Assembly (NCBI GenBank): GCA_017448455.1
Contig: JAFSLL010000142.1
Span: forward strand, 1 to 64,000
Length of the DNA stretch: 64,000 nucleotides
DNA from: Oscillospiraceae bacterium
GTDB taxonomy: Bacteria; Bacillota; Clostridia; Oscillospirales; Oscillospiraceae
Direction: 5' to 3'
How positions within the stretch are numbered: the first letter of the stretch is position 1; every line of letters starts with the position of its first letter. The translations under genes were made by a program, and so were the position numbers. The notes beneath the pieces were generated by a model. The model was not told the origin of the DNA, did not search any database, and was given only the letters and a program-made list of their open reading frames with translations. Shown here piece by piece: positions 1 through 8,186 of the stretch.

Positions 1-1
1 C

Positions 2-232
2 CGTCACACCCCGTTCTTCAACAACTATCGTCCGCAGTTCTATTTCCGTACCACCGACGTGACCGGCGTCATCTCCCTGCCCGAAGGCGTTGAGATGTGC
101 ATGCCCGGCGACAACGTCGACATGGACGTCGAGCTGATCACCCCGATCGCCATCGAGAACGGCCTTCGCTTCGCTATCCGTGAAGGCGGCCGTACCGTCG
201 GCTCCGGTGTTGTCATCGGCATCAACGAGTAA
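2..232 (+). CDS. tuf: Elongation factor Tu, C-terminal fragment
   Basis: This is the last 76 codons of EF-Tu, the GTPase that brings aminoacyl-tRNA to the ribosome; the 5' part lies outside the window. The visible residues cover domain 3, with the strongly conserved [20 protein letters not shown] and [18 protein letters not shown] blocks, and the protein ends in GINE followed by TAA. No frameshift is seen. It is followed at once by a 12-bp perfect hairpin, so it is probably the last gene of its operon. The family assignment is certain; whether this is tufA or a second copy cannot be told from here. Confidence 0.97.
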   Translation, partial: RHTPFFNNYRPQFYFRTTDVTGVISLPEGVEMCMPGDNVDMDVELITPIAIENGLRFAIREGGRTVGSGVVIGINE

Positions 233-242
233 GATTTTCTGA

Positions 243-271
243 TTCACCCGCCCCGTTCCGGGGCGGGTGAA
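243..271 (+). terminator. Hairpin terminator after tuf
   Basis: A perfect 12-bp inverted repeat (TTCACCCGCCCC / GGGGCGGGTGAA) with a 5-nt loop starts 11 nt after the tuf stop codon. It is very GC-rich but lacks a clear downstream T-run, so it may be an imperfect intrinsic terminator or only an RNA-stabilising stem. Confidence 0.7.
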
Positions 272-342
272 CTGCGCTGTACGTCGGCGCCGGTGCGCCG
301 CCGGCCGCAACGGGATCCGCGCGCCGCAGCGAAAACAGGATG

Positions 343-377
343 AAACCGCCAGAGGCTCCTTGCCTTGGGCGGTTTTC
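343..377 (+). terminator. Second hairpin with T-run between tuf and xylB
   Basis: The arms AAACCGCC (343-350) and GGCGGTTT (368-375) pair, with a possible inner AGGC/GCCT pairing, and the hairpin ends in a short T-run (TTTTC). It probably backs up the tuf terminator. The rest of 272-424 shows only GC-rich sequence and no gene. Confidence 0.5.
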
Positions 378-424
378 GCATATTCGAAACTATTCAGTCA
401 GCGGGAGATTTCCCTCAAAGTGTC

Positions 425-453
425 TTGCCAGCGGAAAAGCAGCGTGGTAATAT
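425..453 (+). promoter_or_regulatory. Putative sigma-A promoter of xylB
   Basis: TTGCCA (425-430) and TAATAT (448-453) are separated by 17 nt and lie about 45 nt upstream of the xylB start. The -35 matches consensus at 5 of 6 positions and the -10 at 4 of 6. No operator palindrome is obvious. Confidence 0.45.
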
Positions 454-497
454 GTTTGCAGATGTGAAAAAACACCAATTCGATTGGAGGATTCATT

Positions 498-1976
498 ATG
501 CTGTATATCGGTATCGACCTAGGCACTTCCGCCGTCAAGCTCCTGCTGATGGACGGCGAGGGGAAAATCCACAAAATCGTATCCCGATCCTATCCGCTTT
601 CCTTCCCGCATCCAGGCTGGTCGGAGCAGAAGCCCGAGGACTGGATCCGCGAGACCCTGGAGGGCATCCGCGAGCTGACGGCGGACTGTGACCGGAATCA
701 GGTCGCCGGCATCGGCTGCGGCGGTCAGATGCACGGCCTGGTCGTGCTGGACGAGGAGGACAGGGTCATCCGTCCCGCCATCCTCTGGAACGACGGACGC
801 ACGGAGGAGGAGACCGCCTGGCTCAACACCGAGATCGGGAAGGAGCGCCTTTCCGCCCTTACGGCGAACATCGCCTTCGCGGGCTTCACCGCCCCGAAGA
901 TCCTCTGGATGCGCCGGCATGAGCCGGAGCTCTTCGCCCGCATCCGGAAGATTATGCTTCCCAAGGATTATATCAACTATGTCCTCACGGGTGTCCATTC
1001 CTGCGATTACTCCGATGCCAGCGGCATGCTGCTGCTGGACGTGCAGCACCGCTGCTGGTCGCAGGAGATGCTGGACATCTGCGGTGTGACGGAAGCGCAG
1101 ATGCCGCAGCTCTTCGAGAGCTTTGAGACCATCGGCACCCTAAAGCCGGAGATGGCGGAGCAGCTCGGCCTGCCGGCGACCGTGAAAGTCGTGGCAGGGG
1201 CCGGGGATAATGCCGCCGCGGCGGTCGGAACCGGCACGGTCGGCGAGGGCGCCTGCAACATCAGCCTTGGCACCTCCGGCACAATCTTCATCTCCAGCAA
1301 GGGCTTCAAAGTGGATCGCTTCAACGCGCTGCATGCCTTCGCCCACGCCGACGGCAGCTACCACCTGATGGGCTGCATGCTCTCCGCCGCGTCATGCAAC
1401 AAGTGGCTCTGCGAGGACATCTTCAAAACCACGGACTATGCCACCGAGCAGGCGCCCATCACGGCGGAGAAGCTCGGCAGAAACCGGGTCTTCTTCCTGC
1501 CCTACCTCATGGGTGAGCGCTCTCCCATCAACGACGTCAACGCCCGCGGAACTTTTACGGGCCTCTCGATGGACAGCACCCGTGCCGACCTCACCCAGGC
1601 GGTGCTCGAGGGCGTTGCCTTCGCCATCCGGGATTCTCTGGAGGTCGCCCGCTCACTCGGGATCGACCTGAAGGTTAGCCGCGTCTGCGGCGGCGGCGCG
1701 AAGAGCCCGCTCTGGAAGAAGATCCTTGCCAACGTCTGCAACCTGGAGCTTGAGCAGATCGAGTCGGAGGAAGGTCCCGGATACGGCGGCGCCATGCTTG
1801 CGGCAGTCGCCTGCGGGGAATACGCCTCCGTGGAAGAAGCGACCGCGAAACTGGTAAAAGTGACAGACCGCATTCTGCCGGATCCGGAGCTCACCGCCCT
1901 TTATGAGGCGCAGTATCAGAAGTTCCGCCAAATCTACCCGGCGCTGAAGGACGTGTTCCGCACCCTCAACAGCTGA
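498..1976 (+). CDS. xylB: Xylulokinase (FGGY carbohydrate kinase)
   Basis: This 492-aa protein is a cytoplasmic kinase of the FGGY family, most like xylulokinase, which phosphorylates D-xylulose to D-xylulose 5-phosphate for the pentose phosphate pathway. The N-terminal phosphate-binding motif YIGIDLGTSAVK, the GGQMHGLVVLD block with the usual xylulokinase Met-His pair, the NISLGTSGT motif and the C-terminal FGGY signature region (VCGGGAKSPLWKKILANV) are all present, and the length is normal. The start codon has the ribosome site TTGGAGG about 7 nt upstream. It stands alone, with terminators on both sides and its own putative promoter; no xylose isomerase or transporter is adjacent. Another FGGY substrate such as ribulose is possible but less likely. 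Confidence 0.9.
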   Translation: MLYIGIDLGTSAVKLLLMDGEGKIHKIVSRSYPLSFPHPGWSEQKPEDWIRETLEGIRELTADCDRNQVAGIGCGGQMHGLVVLDEEDRVIRPAILWNDGRTEEETAWLNTEIGKERLSALTANIAFAGFTAPKILWMRRHEPELFARIRKIMLPKDYINYVLTGVHSCDYSDASGMLLLDVQHRCWSQEMLDICGVTEAQMPQLFESFETIGTLKPEMAEQLGLPATVKVVAGAGDNAAAAVGTGTVGEGACNISLGTSGTIFISSKGFKVDRFNALHAFAHADGSYHLMGCMLSAASCNKWLCEDIFKTTDYATEQAPITAEKLGRNRVFFLPYLMGERSPINDVNARGTFTGLSMDSTRADLTQAVLEGVAFAIRDSLEVARSLGIDLKVSRVCGGGAKSPLWKKILANVCNLELEQIESEEGPGYGGAMLAAVACGEYASVEEATAKLVKVTDRILPDPELTALYEAQYQKFRQIYPALKDVFRTLNS

Positions 1977-2018
1977 GGATGTAAAAAGAACAAAACTGCA
2001 ATCCCAAGATACAAAATA

Positions 2019-2062
2019 CAGCATTTCCAAACCGGGAAACCGGAGTGGAAATGCTGCGTTTT
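2019..2062 (+). terminator. Intrinsic terminator after xylB
   Basis: The arms CAGCATTTCCA (2019-2029) and TGGAAATGCTG (2046-2056) form an 11-bp perfect stem followed by CGTTTTGTG. An A-rich stretch precedes the left arm, as in a bidirectional terminator. It closes the xylB transcript before the cell-wall operon. Confidence 0.8.
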
Positions 2063-2084
2063 GTGCTGTTTCAGCAAAAAACAC

Positions 2085-2113
2085 TTGTTTTTTCCGTATG
2101 TTTACCTTATATT
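2085..2113 (+). promoter_or_regulatory. Putative promoter of the wall-polymer operon
   Basis: TTGTTT (2085-2090) and TATATT (2108-2113) have a 17-nt spacer and lie about 85 nt before the cytidylyltransferase start. The -10 matches 5 of 6 positions, but the -35 only 3 of 6. A TATACT box also occurs at 2131-2136 without a good -35. Confidence 0.4.
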
Positions 2114-2197
2114 GTAGTGCAGGCTTTTTATATACTCCCGTTTAAAACGATCAGAATAGAAGTTAGAGGCAAGGAATACACGAAAGGAGTAGTTCGT

Positions 2198-2920
2198 ATG
2201 AATGTAGCAATTATCATTGCGGGCGGTTCCGGCAACAGAATGGGACAGGATATTCCCAAGCAGTTTCTGAACGTTTATGACAAACCGGTTCTCGTATATA
2301 CGCTGGAGAGTTTTCAAAAGCATGAGGGGATTGATGCGATCGAGCTGGTCTGCATAGACGGCTGGCACGAGGTTGTCTGGGCATATGCGAGGCAGTTTAA
2401 TATTACGAAACTGAAGTGGATCATCTCCGGCGGCTCCAGCGCGCAGGAGTCCATTCGAAACGGCGTATTCCATCTGGAAAACATCTGTCAGGAGGACGAT
2501 ATTGTTGTGATTCATGATGGGATTCGGCCTCTGGTGGATGAGAAAGTGCTGACGGATGTGCTTGAGAAGTGTTCTGTCTATGGGAACGCGGTTACGTCTC
2601 TTCCCTATAATGAGCAGATCTTTGTCGTCAGCGAGGAGGACCCCGATACAACAACGCAGTTCATCCCCCGTGAAACGCTGCGCAGAGTATCGACTCCGCA
2701 GGCGTATCGGTACGGCAAGCTGGACTGGGCCTATCATGAGGCCTATGAGAAAGAGATCGGGATTTACGGTTCCAATTATACCAACACGATGATGGTTGCG
2801 CTCGGTGAGCGGCTTCATTTTGCGCTTGGTTCGGACAAGAACATTAAATTGACAACAAGGGATGACCTGGAGCTGTTTAAAGCCTATCTGCACTCCGAAA
2901 AAGACACCTGGTTAAAGTAA
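2198..2920 (+). CDS. IspD/TarI-family cytidylyltransferase
   Basis: This 240-aa protein belongs to the IspD family, which transfers CMP from CTP to a sugar-alcohol phosphate. The CTP-binding motif AGGSGNRMG followed by PKQF is at residues 8-24, the central VIHDGIRPLV matches the family's conserved HDGxRP, and TNTMMV and a terminal KLTTRDDL match the substrate-binding half. The ATG at 2198 was chosen because AAAGGAG lies 8 nt upstream and the motif then starts at residue 8. The neighbours (SDR, CDP-glycerol type transferase) suggest a TarI-like role making a CDP-polyol, such as CDP-ribitol, for a wall polymer rather than isoprenoid synthesis. That distinction is inferred from context: no TarJ-type reductase is adjacent. 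Confidence 0.8.
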   Translation: MNVAIIIAGGSGNRMGQDIPKQFLNVYDKPVLVYTLESFQKHEGIDAIELVCIDGWHEVVWAYARQFNITKLKWIISGGSSAQESIRNGVFHLENICQEDDIVVIHDGIRPLVDEKVLTDVLEKCSVYGNAVTSLPYNEQIFVVSEEDPDTTTQFIPRETLRRVSTPQAYRYGKLDWAYHEAYEKEIGIYGSNYTNTMMVALGERLHFALGSDKNIKLTTRDDLELFKAYLHSEKDTWLK

Positions 2921-2931
2921 GGGGGAGCGGT

Positions 2932-3996
2932 ATGAAAGTTTACGAACATCCGCTGTATCGGGAAGACGTAGCTTATGTTGCCGGTCTGGATCTTCCGTGG
3001 GAAAAACTCCGGGGGCATTCTGTTATGATTTCCGGCGCAACCGGCCTGGTTGGCAGCTTCCTTTCTGATGTGATCATGTATCGCAATCGGCAGTACGATA
3101 TGCAATGCACGCTTTACGCGCTCGGTCGGAACGCCGCAAAGGCAGAGCAGCGCTTTGCCTACTGCTGGGGGAGCGAGGAGTTCCATTTTATTCCCTACGA
3201 CATCAACAGGGAATTCGTTCGTGACGAGATCGGGAAAGTGGACTTCATTCTGCATCTTGCCAGCAATACCCACCCGGTGGCATATGCGACGGACCCGATC
3301 GGAACCATCACGACCAACATTATCGGCACCCGGAATATGCTGGAGTTTGCCGTTGCGCATCAGGCAAGTCGCTGCGCGTTTACTTCCTCCAACGAGATCT
3401 ACGGGGAGAACCGCGGAGACGTGGAGAAGTTCGACGAAGCATACTGTGGCTATATCAATTCCAATACGCTCCGTGCGGGATACCCCGAGAGCAAGCGCTG
3501 CGGCGAAGCGCTTTGCCAGGCGTACATCCGGCAGAAAAACCTTGATATCGTCGTTCCCCGCCTGACAAGGTCCTACGGCCCAACGCTTCTCGCTACAGAT
3601 ACAAAGGCATTGTCCCAGTTTATTCATAAAGCGGTTGCGAAAGAAAACATTGTCCTGAAGAGTGCCGGTACGCAGTATTTCTCGTATCTGTATATTGCCG
3701 ATACCGTAGCCGGCCTTCTGACGGTGCTTCTGAAGGGGCAGACCGGAGAAGCCTACAATATCGCGGATGAGCGGTCCGATATCACGCTTCGGGATCTTGC
3801 GGGCATTCTTGCCGAGATCGCGGGAACCGAAGTGATTTTTGAGATTCCGGATGAAGTGGAGAGTGCCGGTTACAGCAAGGCGACCAAGGCGAGGCTGGAC
3901 AGCACAAAGCTGCAGGGACTCGGATGGCAGGCAAAGTATGATATCCGGGAAGGCCTGAAGCGCACGGTGGAAGTGCTCTCCTGGCTGCAGGCCTGA
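2932..3996 (+). CDS. Extended SDR, NAD-dependent epimerase/dehydratase
   Basis: A 354-aa cytoplasmic extended short-chain dehydrogenase of the nucleotide-sugar epimerase, dehydratase and decarboxylase group. The Rossmann motif GATGLVG lies at residues 35-41, the TSSNEIYG strand carries the catalytic Ser region, and YPESK supplies the Tyr184/Lys188 pair. A GGGGGAG ribosome site sits just upstream and the gap to the preceding cytidylyltransferase is 11 nt, so the two are co-translated. In the family such enzymes act on UDP- or dTDP-sugars; UDP-glucuronate decarboxylase and dTDP-glucose dehydratase are the nearest in feel. The pairing with an IspD-like enzyme suggests modification of a CDP-linked precursor, but the substrate is unknown. 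Confidence 0.75.
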   Translation: MKVYEHPLYREDVAYVAGLDLPWEKLRGHSVMISGATGLVGSFLSDVIMYRNRQYDMQCTLYALGRNAAKAEQRFAYCWGSEEFHFIPYDINREFVRDEIGKVDFILHLASNTHPVAYATDPIGTITTNIIGTRNMLEFAVAHQASRCAFTSSNEIYGENRGDVEKFDEAYCGYINSNTLRAGYPESKRCGEALCQAYIRQKNLDIVVPRLTRSYGPTLLATDTKALSQFIHKAVAKENIVLKSAGTQYFSYLYIADTVAGLLTVLLKGQTGEAYNIADERSDITLRDLAGILAEIAGTEVIFEIPDEVESAGYSKATKARLDSTKLQGLGWQAKYDIREGLKRTVEVLSWLQA

Positions 3997-4009
3997 AATC
4001 TTCCGGAAG

Positions 4010-5197
4010 ATGAAAGAAAAAGCGTGGATTGCGTCGCTGCTGAAGAAAACCAAGCGGATTTTTACCCGGAAGGTGGTCTCTCCGGCGGTGTACGGGTTCT
4101 CTTCCCTGAAACCGCTGGACGAGCACAAGGTTGTGTTCGTTGAGGGCTGTACAAAAGAACTCAGCAGCAATTTCGCCGCCATTTATGCGAAGCTGGCGGA
4201 AAACGGCAGTTACCGGCTGCGGGTCTTCTGCCTGAATAAAAAAGCGATGGGGAATCGGTACCGGGGGGAAGTTCTGCGCTTCCTGCGGGATGCCGCAACG
4301 GCGAAGTATGTGTTCTTTGATGATTCCCAGGATATCCAGGGCAGCATGGGGAAACGAAAAGGGCAGGTCTTTGTACAGGTATGGCATGGAGCCGGAGCCT
4401 TCAAAAAATTCGGCAGAAGCACGATGGATAAAATCTTCGGCGACAGCCGGAAAGATGCGGATCGTTTTCCCATCAGTGCGCAGTATGATCTGGTAACCGT
4501 CAGCAGCGAAGAGGTAAAATGGGCCTATGCCGAAGCCCTTGGAGAAAAGAACAGCGCTGCCGTTCAGGCGACGGGGCTCTCCCGTACAGACTGCTTTTTT
4601 GATCCGGCGTATCTGGAAAAGGCAAAACGCCGGGTTTTTGAGGAAGTTCCGGAAGCGTCCGGTAAGAAAATCATCCTGTATGCGCCGACTTTTCGCGGAA
4701 GAGTTGCCGAAGCAACAGCGCCGGATCGGATGGATATTCCCGCGTTTGCCGGGGCGTTCCGGAGCGAGTATGTGCTGCTGATCAAACAGCACCCGCATGT
4801 GCGGAAACGGCCTCCGATTCCGGACGGCTGTCAGGGGTTCGCTTTTGATGTGACGGACAGGCTGAGCATCGAAGAGCTTCTCTGCGTCTCCGATCTCTGT
4901 ATCTCGGATTACTCCTCTCTGATTTTTGAGTATTCCCTGTTTGAGAGGCCAATGATCTTTTTCGCTTATGATCTCAGCGATTATGAGGACTGGAGGGGCT
5001 TTTATTACCCCTATGAAGAGCTGACGCCCGGGCCAGTTTTCCGGACCAACGAAGAAGTGATCCGGTATATCCGGAATGTTGACCGGGAGTTTGACAAAAA
5101 GACGGTGCGCGCTTTCCGCGAGAAGTTTATGAGTGCCTGCGACGGTCACGCGACGGATCGCATTTTGAAGCTGGTTTTCCAAACCCGGAGAGAATGA
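4010..5197 (+). CDS. CDP-glycerol glycerophosphotransferase family protein
   Basis: A 395-aa member of the TagB/TagF family, which transfers a polyol phosphate from a CDP-activated donor to a growing wall teichoic acid chain on the inner face of the membrane. Both catalytic His regions are visible: VWHGAGAFKKFG (His126) and IKQHPHVRK (His261). The terminal DYSSLIFEYSLFERP donor-binding motif is also present. A basic N-terminus (KKTKRIFTRK) fits peripheral membrane binding. It begins 13 nt after the SDR stop with only GGAAG next to the ATG, so translation is probably coupled. With the preceding cytidylyltransferase it forms a donor-synthesis plus transfer pair. Glycerol, ribitol or another polyol cannot be distinguished. 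Confidence 0.85.
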   Translation: MKEKAWIASLLKKTKRIFTRKVVSPAVYGFSSLKPLDEHKVVFVEGCTKELSSNFAAIYAKLAENGSYRLRVFCLNKKAMGNRYRGEVLRFLRDAATAKYVFFDDSQDIQGSMGKRKGQVFVQVWHGAGAFKKFGRSTMDKIFGDSRKDADRFPISAQYDLVTVSSEEVKWAYAEALGEKNSAAVQATGLSRTDCFFDPAYLEKAKRRVFEEVPEASGKKIILYAPTFRGRVAEATAPDRMDIPAFAGAFRSEYVLLIKQHPHVRKRPPIPDGCQGFAFDVTDRLSIEELLCVSDLCISDYSSLIFEYSLFERPMIFFAYDLSDYEDWRGFYYPYEELTPGPVFRTNEEVIRYIRNVDREFDKKTVRAFREKFMSACDGHATDRILKLVFQTRRE

Positions 5198-5218
5198 AAA
5201 GAATGAAAGGAGGAGAGA

Positions 5219-6220
5219 ATGAAGACACAGAGAATACCGTTTTGGGACAATGTGCGCTTTTTTCTGATCCTCCTCGTGGTGATCGGGCATTTTCTCGATC
5301 AGGTTGACAGTGAGCTGTTTAAAGGCATATTCCTGTTTATTTACAGCTTTCATATGCCGCTGTTCCTGTTTGTATCCGGCCTTTTTCACCGGAATGTCCG
5401 GATCGATGAGAAGGTCGTTTCCTACTTCAGCATCTATGTTCTTCTCAAACTATTCTTCCTGATTCTCTACAGAATCCTGGGCTGGAGCTATACCTTCTCT
5501 CTCCTGACGGAAAGGGGAGTACCCTGGTTTATGTTTGCCCTTGCCGTTTTTACGGCGCTGACCTGGCTGCTGCGAAATGCGAAGCCGCTTCCGGTGCTGG
5601 GGATTAATCTTCTGCTTGCCTGTATCGCCGGCTACTTCAGCGCGATCGGGGATTTTCTGATGCTCTCGCGGCTGCTGGTCTTTTATCCGTTTTACTATCT
5701 GGGGACGCGGATCGACCGGAAAAAGCTGGAGCAGCTGTGTGATCACCGCTGGCTGCGCGTTGCGGGTGCTGTCATTTTGCTGGTGTGGCTGGCGCTGTGT
5801 ATTTTTGATCGGTCGCAGCTGTATTTTCTGCGGAGGTTCTTTGTCGGCCGGCATTCGTATTCCGAGGCAAGGTATGCACTCGGGCCGTTATACCGGCTCT
5901 TCTCCTACGGCGTTTCCGCACTGTTCGGCTTTTTCGTGTTGGCAGTTGTACCGAGGAGAAATCTCGGCTTCCTGACCCTTGCCGGCAGTCGGACCCTGCA
6001 GGTCTATTTCTGGCATTATTATTTTTTATATGTTCTGATTTGGTTTGGCGTTCATACACAGATCTGCGCGACTTTTCCGGGAAAGCTGCTTTGGATTGTG
6101 ATCGCCGTCGCGCTGACCTTGCTTCTGTCTCTGAAGCCGTTTGGCTTCCTGACGGATCAGGTGCTGCGTTTTCCGGGAAAGATAAAAGAAATGGCGAAAA
6201 AGAGGAGAACAGGCGCATGA
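5219..6220 (+). CDS. Acyltransferase family 3 membrane protein
   Basis: This 333-aa polytopic membrane protein has about ten hydrophobic segments. The N-terminus FWDNVRFFLILLVVIGH carries the conserved Arg and His of acyltransferase family 3 (OafA/WecH type), and YSFHMPLFLFVSG is the second family motif. Such enzymes O-acetylate or otherwise acylate surface polysaccharides. It has a strong AAAGGAGGAG ribosome site, 21 nt after the phosphotransferase gene, and its stop codon overlaps the next start as ATGA, so it is translationally coupled to the transglutaminase-SLH gene. The acceptor is presumably the polymer made by this operon. Confidence 0.85.
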   Translation: MKTQRIPFWDNVRFFLILLVVIGHFLDQVDSELFKGIFLFIYSFHMPLFLFVSGLFHRNVRIDEKVVSYFSIYVLLKLFFLILYRILGWSYTFSLLTERGVPWFMFALAVFTALTWLLRNAKPLPVLGINLLLACIAGYFSAIGDFLMLSRLLVFYPFYYLGTRIDRKKLEQLCDHRWLRVAGAVILLVWLALCIFDRSQLYFLRRFFVGRHSYSEARYALGPLYRLFSYGVSALFGFFVLAVVPRRNLGFLTLAGSRTLQVYFWHYYFLYVLIWFGVHTQICATFPGKLLWIVIAVALTLLLSLKPFGFLTDQVLRFPGKIKEMAKKRRTGA

Positions 6221-7962
6221 TCCGCAGAGCAAGGGGGATTCTCGTTATCATGCTGTTGCTGCTTCTGTGCGGCACTTTGTCGACAGAGGCTTTCGCGGCA
6301 GATCTTCCGGAGACGGAGGAGGAACTGATCGTCTCCTTACGCGAGTTTGCCACGGCAGAGGACTGCAGAGATGATGAAGCGCTGTTGAACGCCTACGCCG
6401 AACAGGAACTGCAGAGGGCAGTACCGCGCAGCGGTTTGATGGAAGTGCCGAAGAACGTCGGCGACAGGTTTACCGGCGCACAGCGGGAACTGTATGAAGG
6501 GCTGAAAACTGCGGTCTCAGAGACTGCGGCGGGTACCCGTACCAATACCGTTTTTGTTGTAGACCTCAGCACGTCAGAATACAGCTGGACGGCGTCAGAA
6601 CTCGGCTATGAGGAATTCCCGATCGGTGACCAGGAAGAGCTGATCCGCATTCTTGAAGCGGTTGAGAAAGAGTGCGGCATTTCTCCCGTCCAGACGATAT
6701 TAAACGCCCTGCTCATGGACTGCCCTTATGAGCTTTACTGGTTTGATAAAACACAGGGCCTGTCGTCGGCTCCGGAATTCGGCGTTACCAGGAACAGGAT
6801 TCGGCTGAAGAGCGTCACCTGTTCCTTTGCCGTAGCAGAGGAATACGCCGCAGGGGACTATGAGGTCCGATCTGACTATGGCGAGACAATCCATGCAGCG
6901 GTCACCCGTGCGCAGACCATCGTTGAAGGCAGCGCGGGGATGTCGGACACCGAGCGGCTGCGGCATTTCCTCCAGGAAGTCTGCAGCCTGACAGATTATA
7001 ATACCAGTACCTCCGATCTCTCGTACGGGAACCCCTGGCAGCTGATATGGGTGTTTGACGGAGACCCCTCCACGACGGTTGTGTGCGAGGGCTATGCGAA
7101 GGCGTTTCAGTATCTCTGCGATCTCTGCGGTGCGGACTCTGCCATCACCTGCATCAGCGTAAGCGGGAACGTAAGCGTGAACGGCGGCGCCGCGGGACGC
7201 CATATGTGGAATATTGTCACAACGGCCGACGGCAGAAACCGGATGGTGGATGCCACCAACTGCGACAGCGGACAGATTGGCTGTCCGGACCTGCTGTTTA
7301 TGAAGCAGCCGGAGAGCGGCAATGTGTATGAAGGGTATACTTTCCGCTGCAGCGGTTCTCGCATGCTGTATTTCTACGACGAAGAGAGCTGGTCCGTCCT
7401 CAGTGAAGAAGAGCTCAGCCTGTATCAGGAGTTTCGCTTCATCGATGTAACAGACCCCGCTGACTACTTCTATGACCCGGTCTACTGGGCGCTTGCCAGA
7501 GGGATCACGACCGGCCGAACGGCAACAACTTTTGACCCCTACGCGAACTGCACCCGTGCTCAGATCGTTACTTTCCTGTGGCGGTACTACGGAGAACCGC
7601 AGGTAAGCCGGGAGAACCCGTTCACGGATGTTAAGGAAAGTGATTATTTCTACATGCCGGTGATGTGGGCGCTGGAGAACAGCATCACAACCGGTCGAAC
7701 GGCAACGACTTTTGACCCCTACGCGAGCTGTACCCGCGCGCAGTGCGTCACCTTCCTTTGGCGCGCTGCCAGGGAGCCTCCCCCCGGCCCGGCGGCGGGC
7801 TTCACGGATGTACAGGCAGACGATTACTTCGCGGATGCGGTAAGCTGGGCATATAACAACGGCATCACGACCGGCCGAACAGCAACAAGATTTGACCCAT
7901 ACGCAGCCTGTATGCGTGCACAGGTAGTGACTTTCCTGTACCGCGCGGCTTTCAATCTCTGA
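6217..7962 (+). CDS. Secreted transglutaminase-like protein with three SLH domains
   Basis: A 581-aa exported protein. The start is the ATG overlapping the acyltransferase stop (ATGA), giving a signal peptide with an LLLLLLCG core and cleavage near AFAA. The middle holds a transglutaminase-like fold with Cys290 (VVCEGYAK), His329 (HMWN) and Asp345 (VDATN), the expected Cys-His-Asp order. Three SLH domains follow (about residues 405-581), each with ITTGRTAT and a TRAQ/MRAQ motif, which should bind the protein to a secondary wall polymer. Related Firmicute proteins are annotated as peptidases or cross-linkers of the wall; the reaction is not known. Its place at the end of a polymer operon fits a wall-bound partner of that polymer. 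Confidence 0.85.
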   Translation: MIRRARGILVIMLLLLLCGTLSTEAFAADLPETEEELIVSLREFATAEDCRDDEALLNAYAEQELQRAVPRSGLMEVPKNVGDRFTGAQRELYEGLKTAVSETAAGTRTNTVFVVDLSTSEYSWTASELGYEEFPIGDQEELIRILEAVEKECGISPVQTILNALLMDCPYELYWFDKTQGLSSAPEFGVTRNRIRLKSVTCSFAVAEEYAAGDYEVRSDYGETIHAAVTRAQTIVEGSAGMSDTERLRHFLQEVCSLTDYNTSTSDLSYGNPWQLIWVFDGDPSTTVVCEGYAKAFQYLCDLCGADSAITCISVSGNVSVNGGAAGRHMWNIVTTADGRNRMVDATNCDSGQIGCPDLLFMKQPESGNVYEGYTFRCSGSRMLYFYDEESWSVLSEEELSLYQEFRFIDVTDPADYFYDPVYWALARGITTGRTATTFDPYANCTRAQIVTFLWRYYGEPQVSRENPFTDVKESDYFYMPVMWALENSITTGRTATTFDPYASCTRAQCVTFLWRAAREPPPGPAAGFTDVQADDYFADAVSWAYNNGITTGRTATRFDPYAACMRAQVVTFLYRAAFNL

Positions 7963-8011
7963 GATATCGGCAGATTTCCCGCAGCAGGGGGACTTCTGCC
8001 GGTATCTTTTT
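7963..8011 (+). terminator. Intrinsic terminator of the first wall-polymer operon
   Basis: GATATCGGCAGA (7963-7974) pairs with TCTGCCGGTATC (7995-8006), 12 bp with one G-U pair, followed by TTTTTATT. The left arm begins directly after the stop codon. Confidence 0.9.
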
Positions 8012-8095
8012 ATTAAATTTTTCTTAATAACAACAGATGATTACACAACAAGCCCTCTTTGTAACAAAAGGTTAAGAATTGGAAACAAAAAACTC

Positions 8096-8124
8096 TTGAT
8101 ATTTACAAACTGATGTTGTATAAT
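8096..8124 (+). promoter_or_regulatory. Strong sigma-A promoter of the Fn3-repeat gene
   Basis: TTGATA (8096-8101) and a perfect TATAAT (8119-8124) have a 17-nt spacer. Transcription should start near 8131, about 55 nt before the start codon. The AT-rich stretch 8010-8095 upstream could act as an UP element. Confidence 0.8.
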
Positions 8125-8186
8125 CAGAAACGAATATGCGAGCAGTATCGTTTCGCGCTTATATTAGGCAAAGGAGTAGTGATGAC

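Noticed and set aside
3782..5389. A 535-codon open frame on the - strand
   Set aside because: Antisense to the SDR, phosphotransferase and acyltransferase genes, with a low-complexity, basic translation and no domain.
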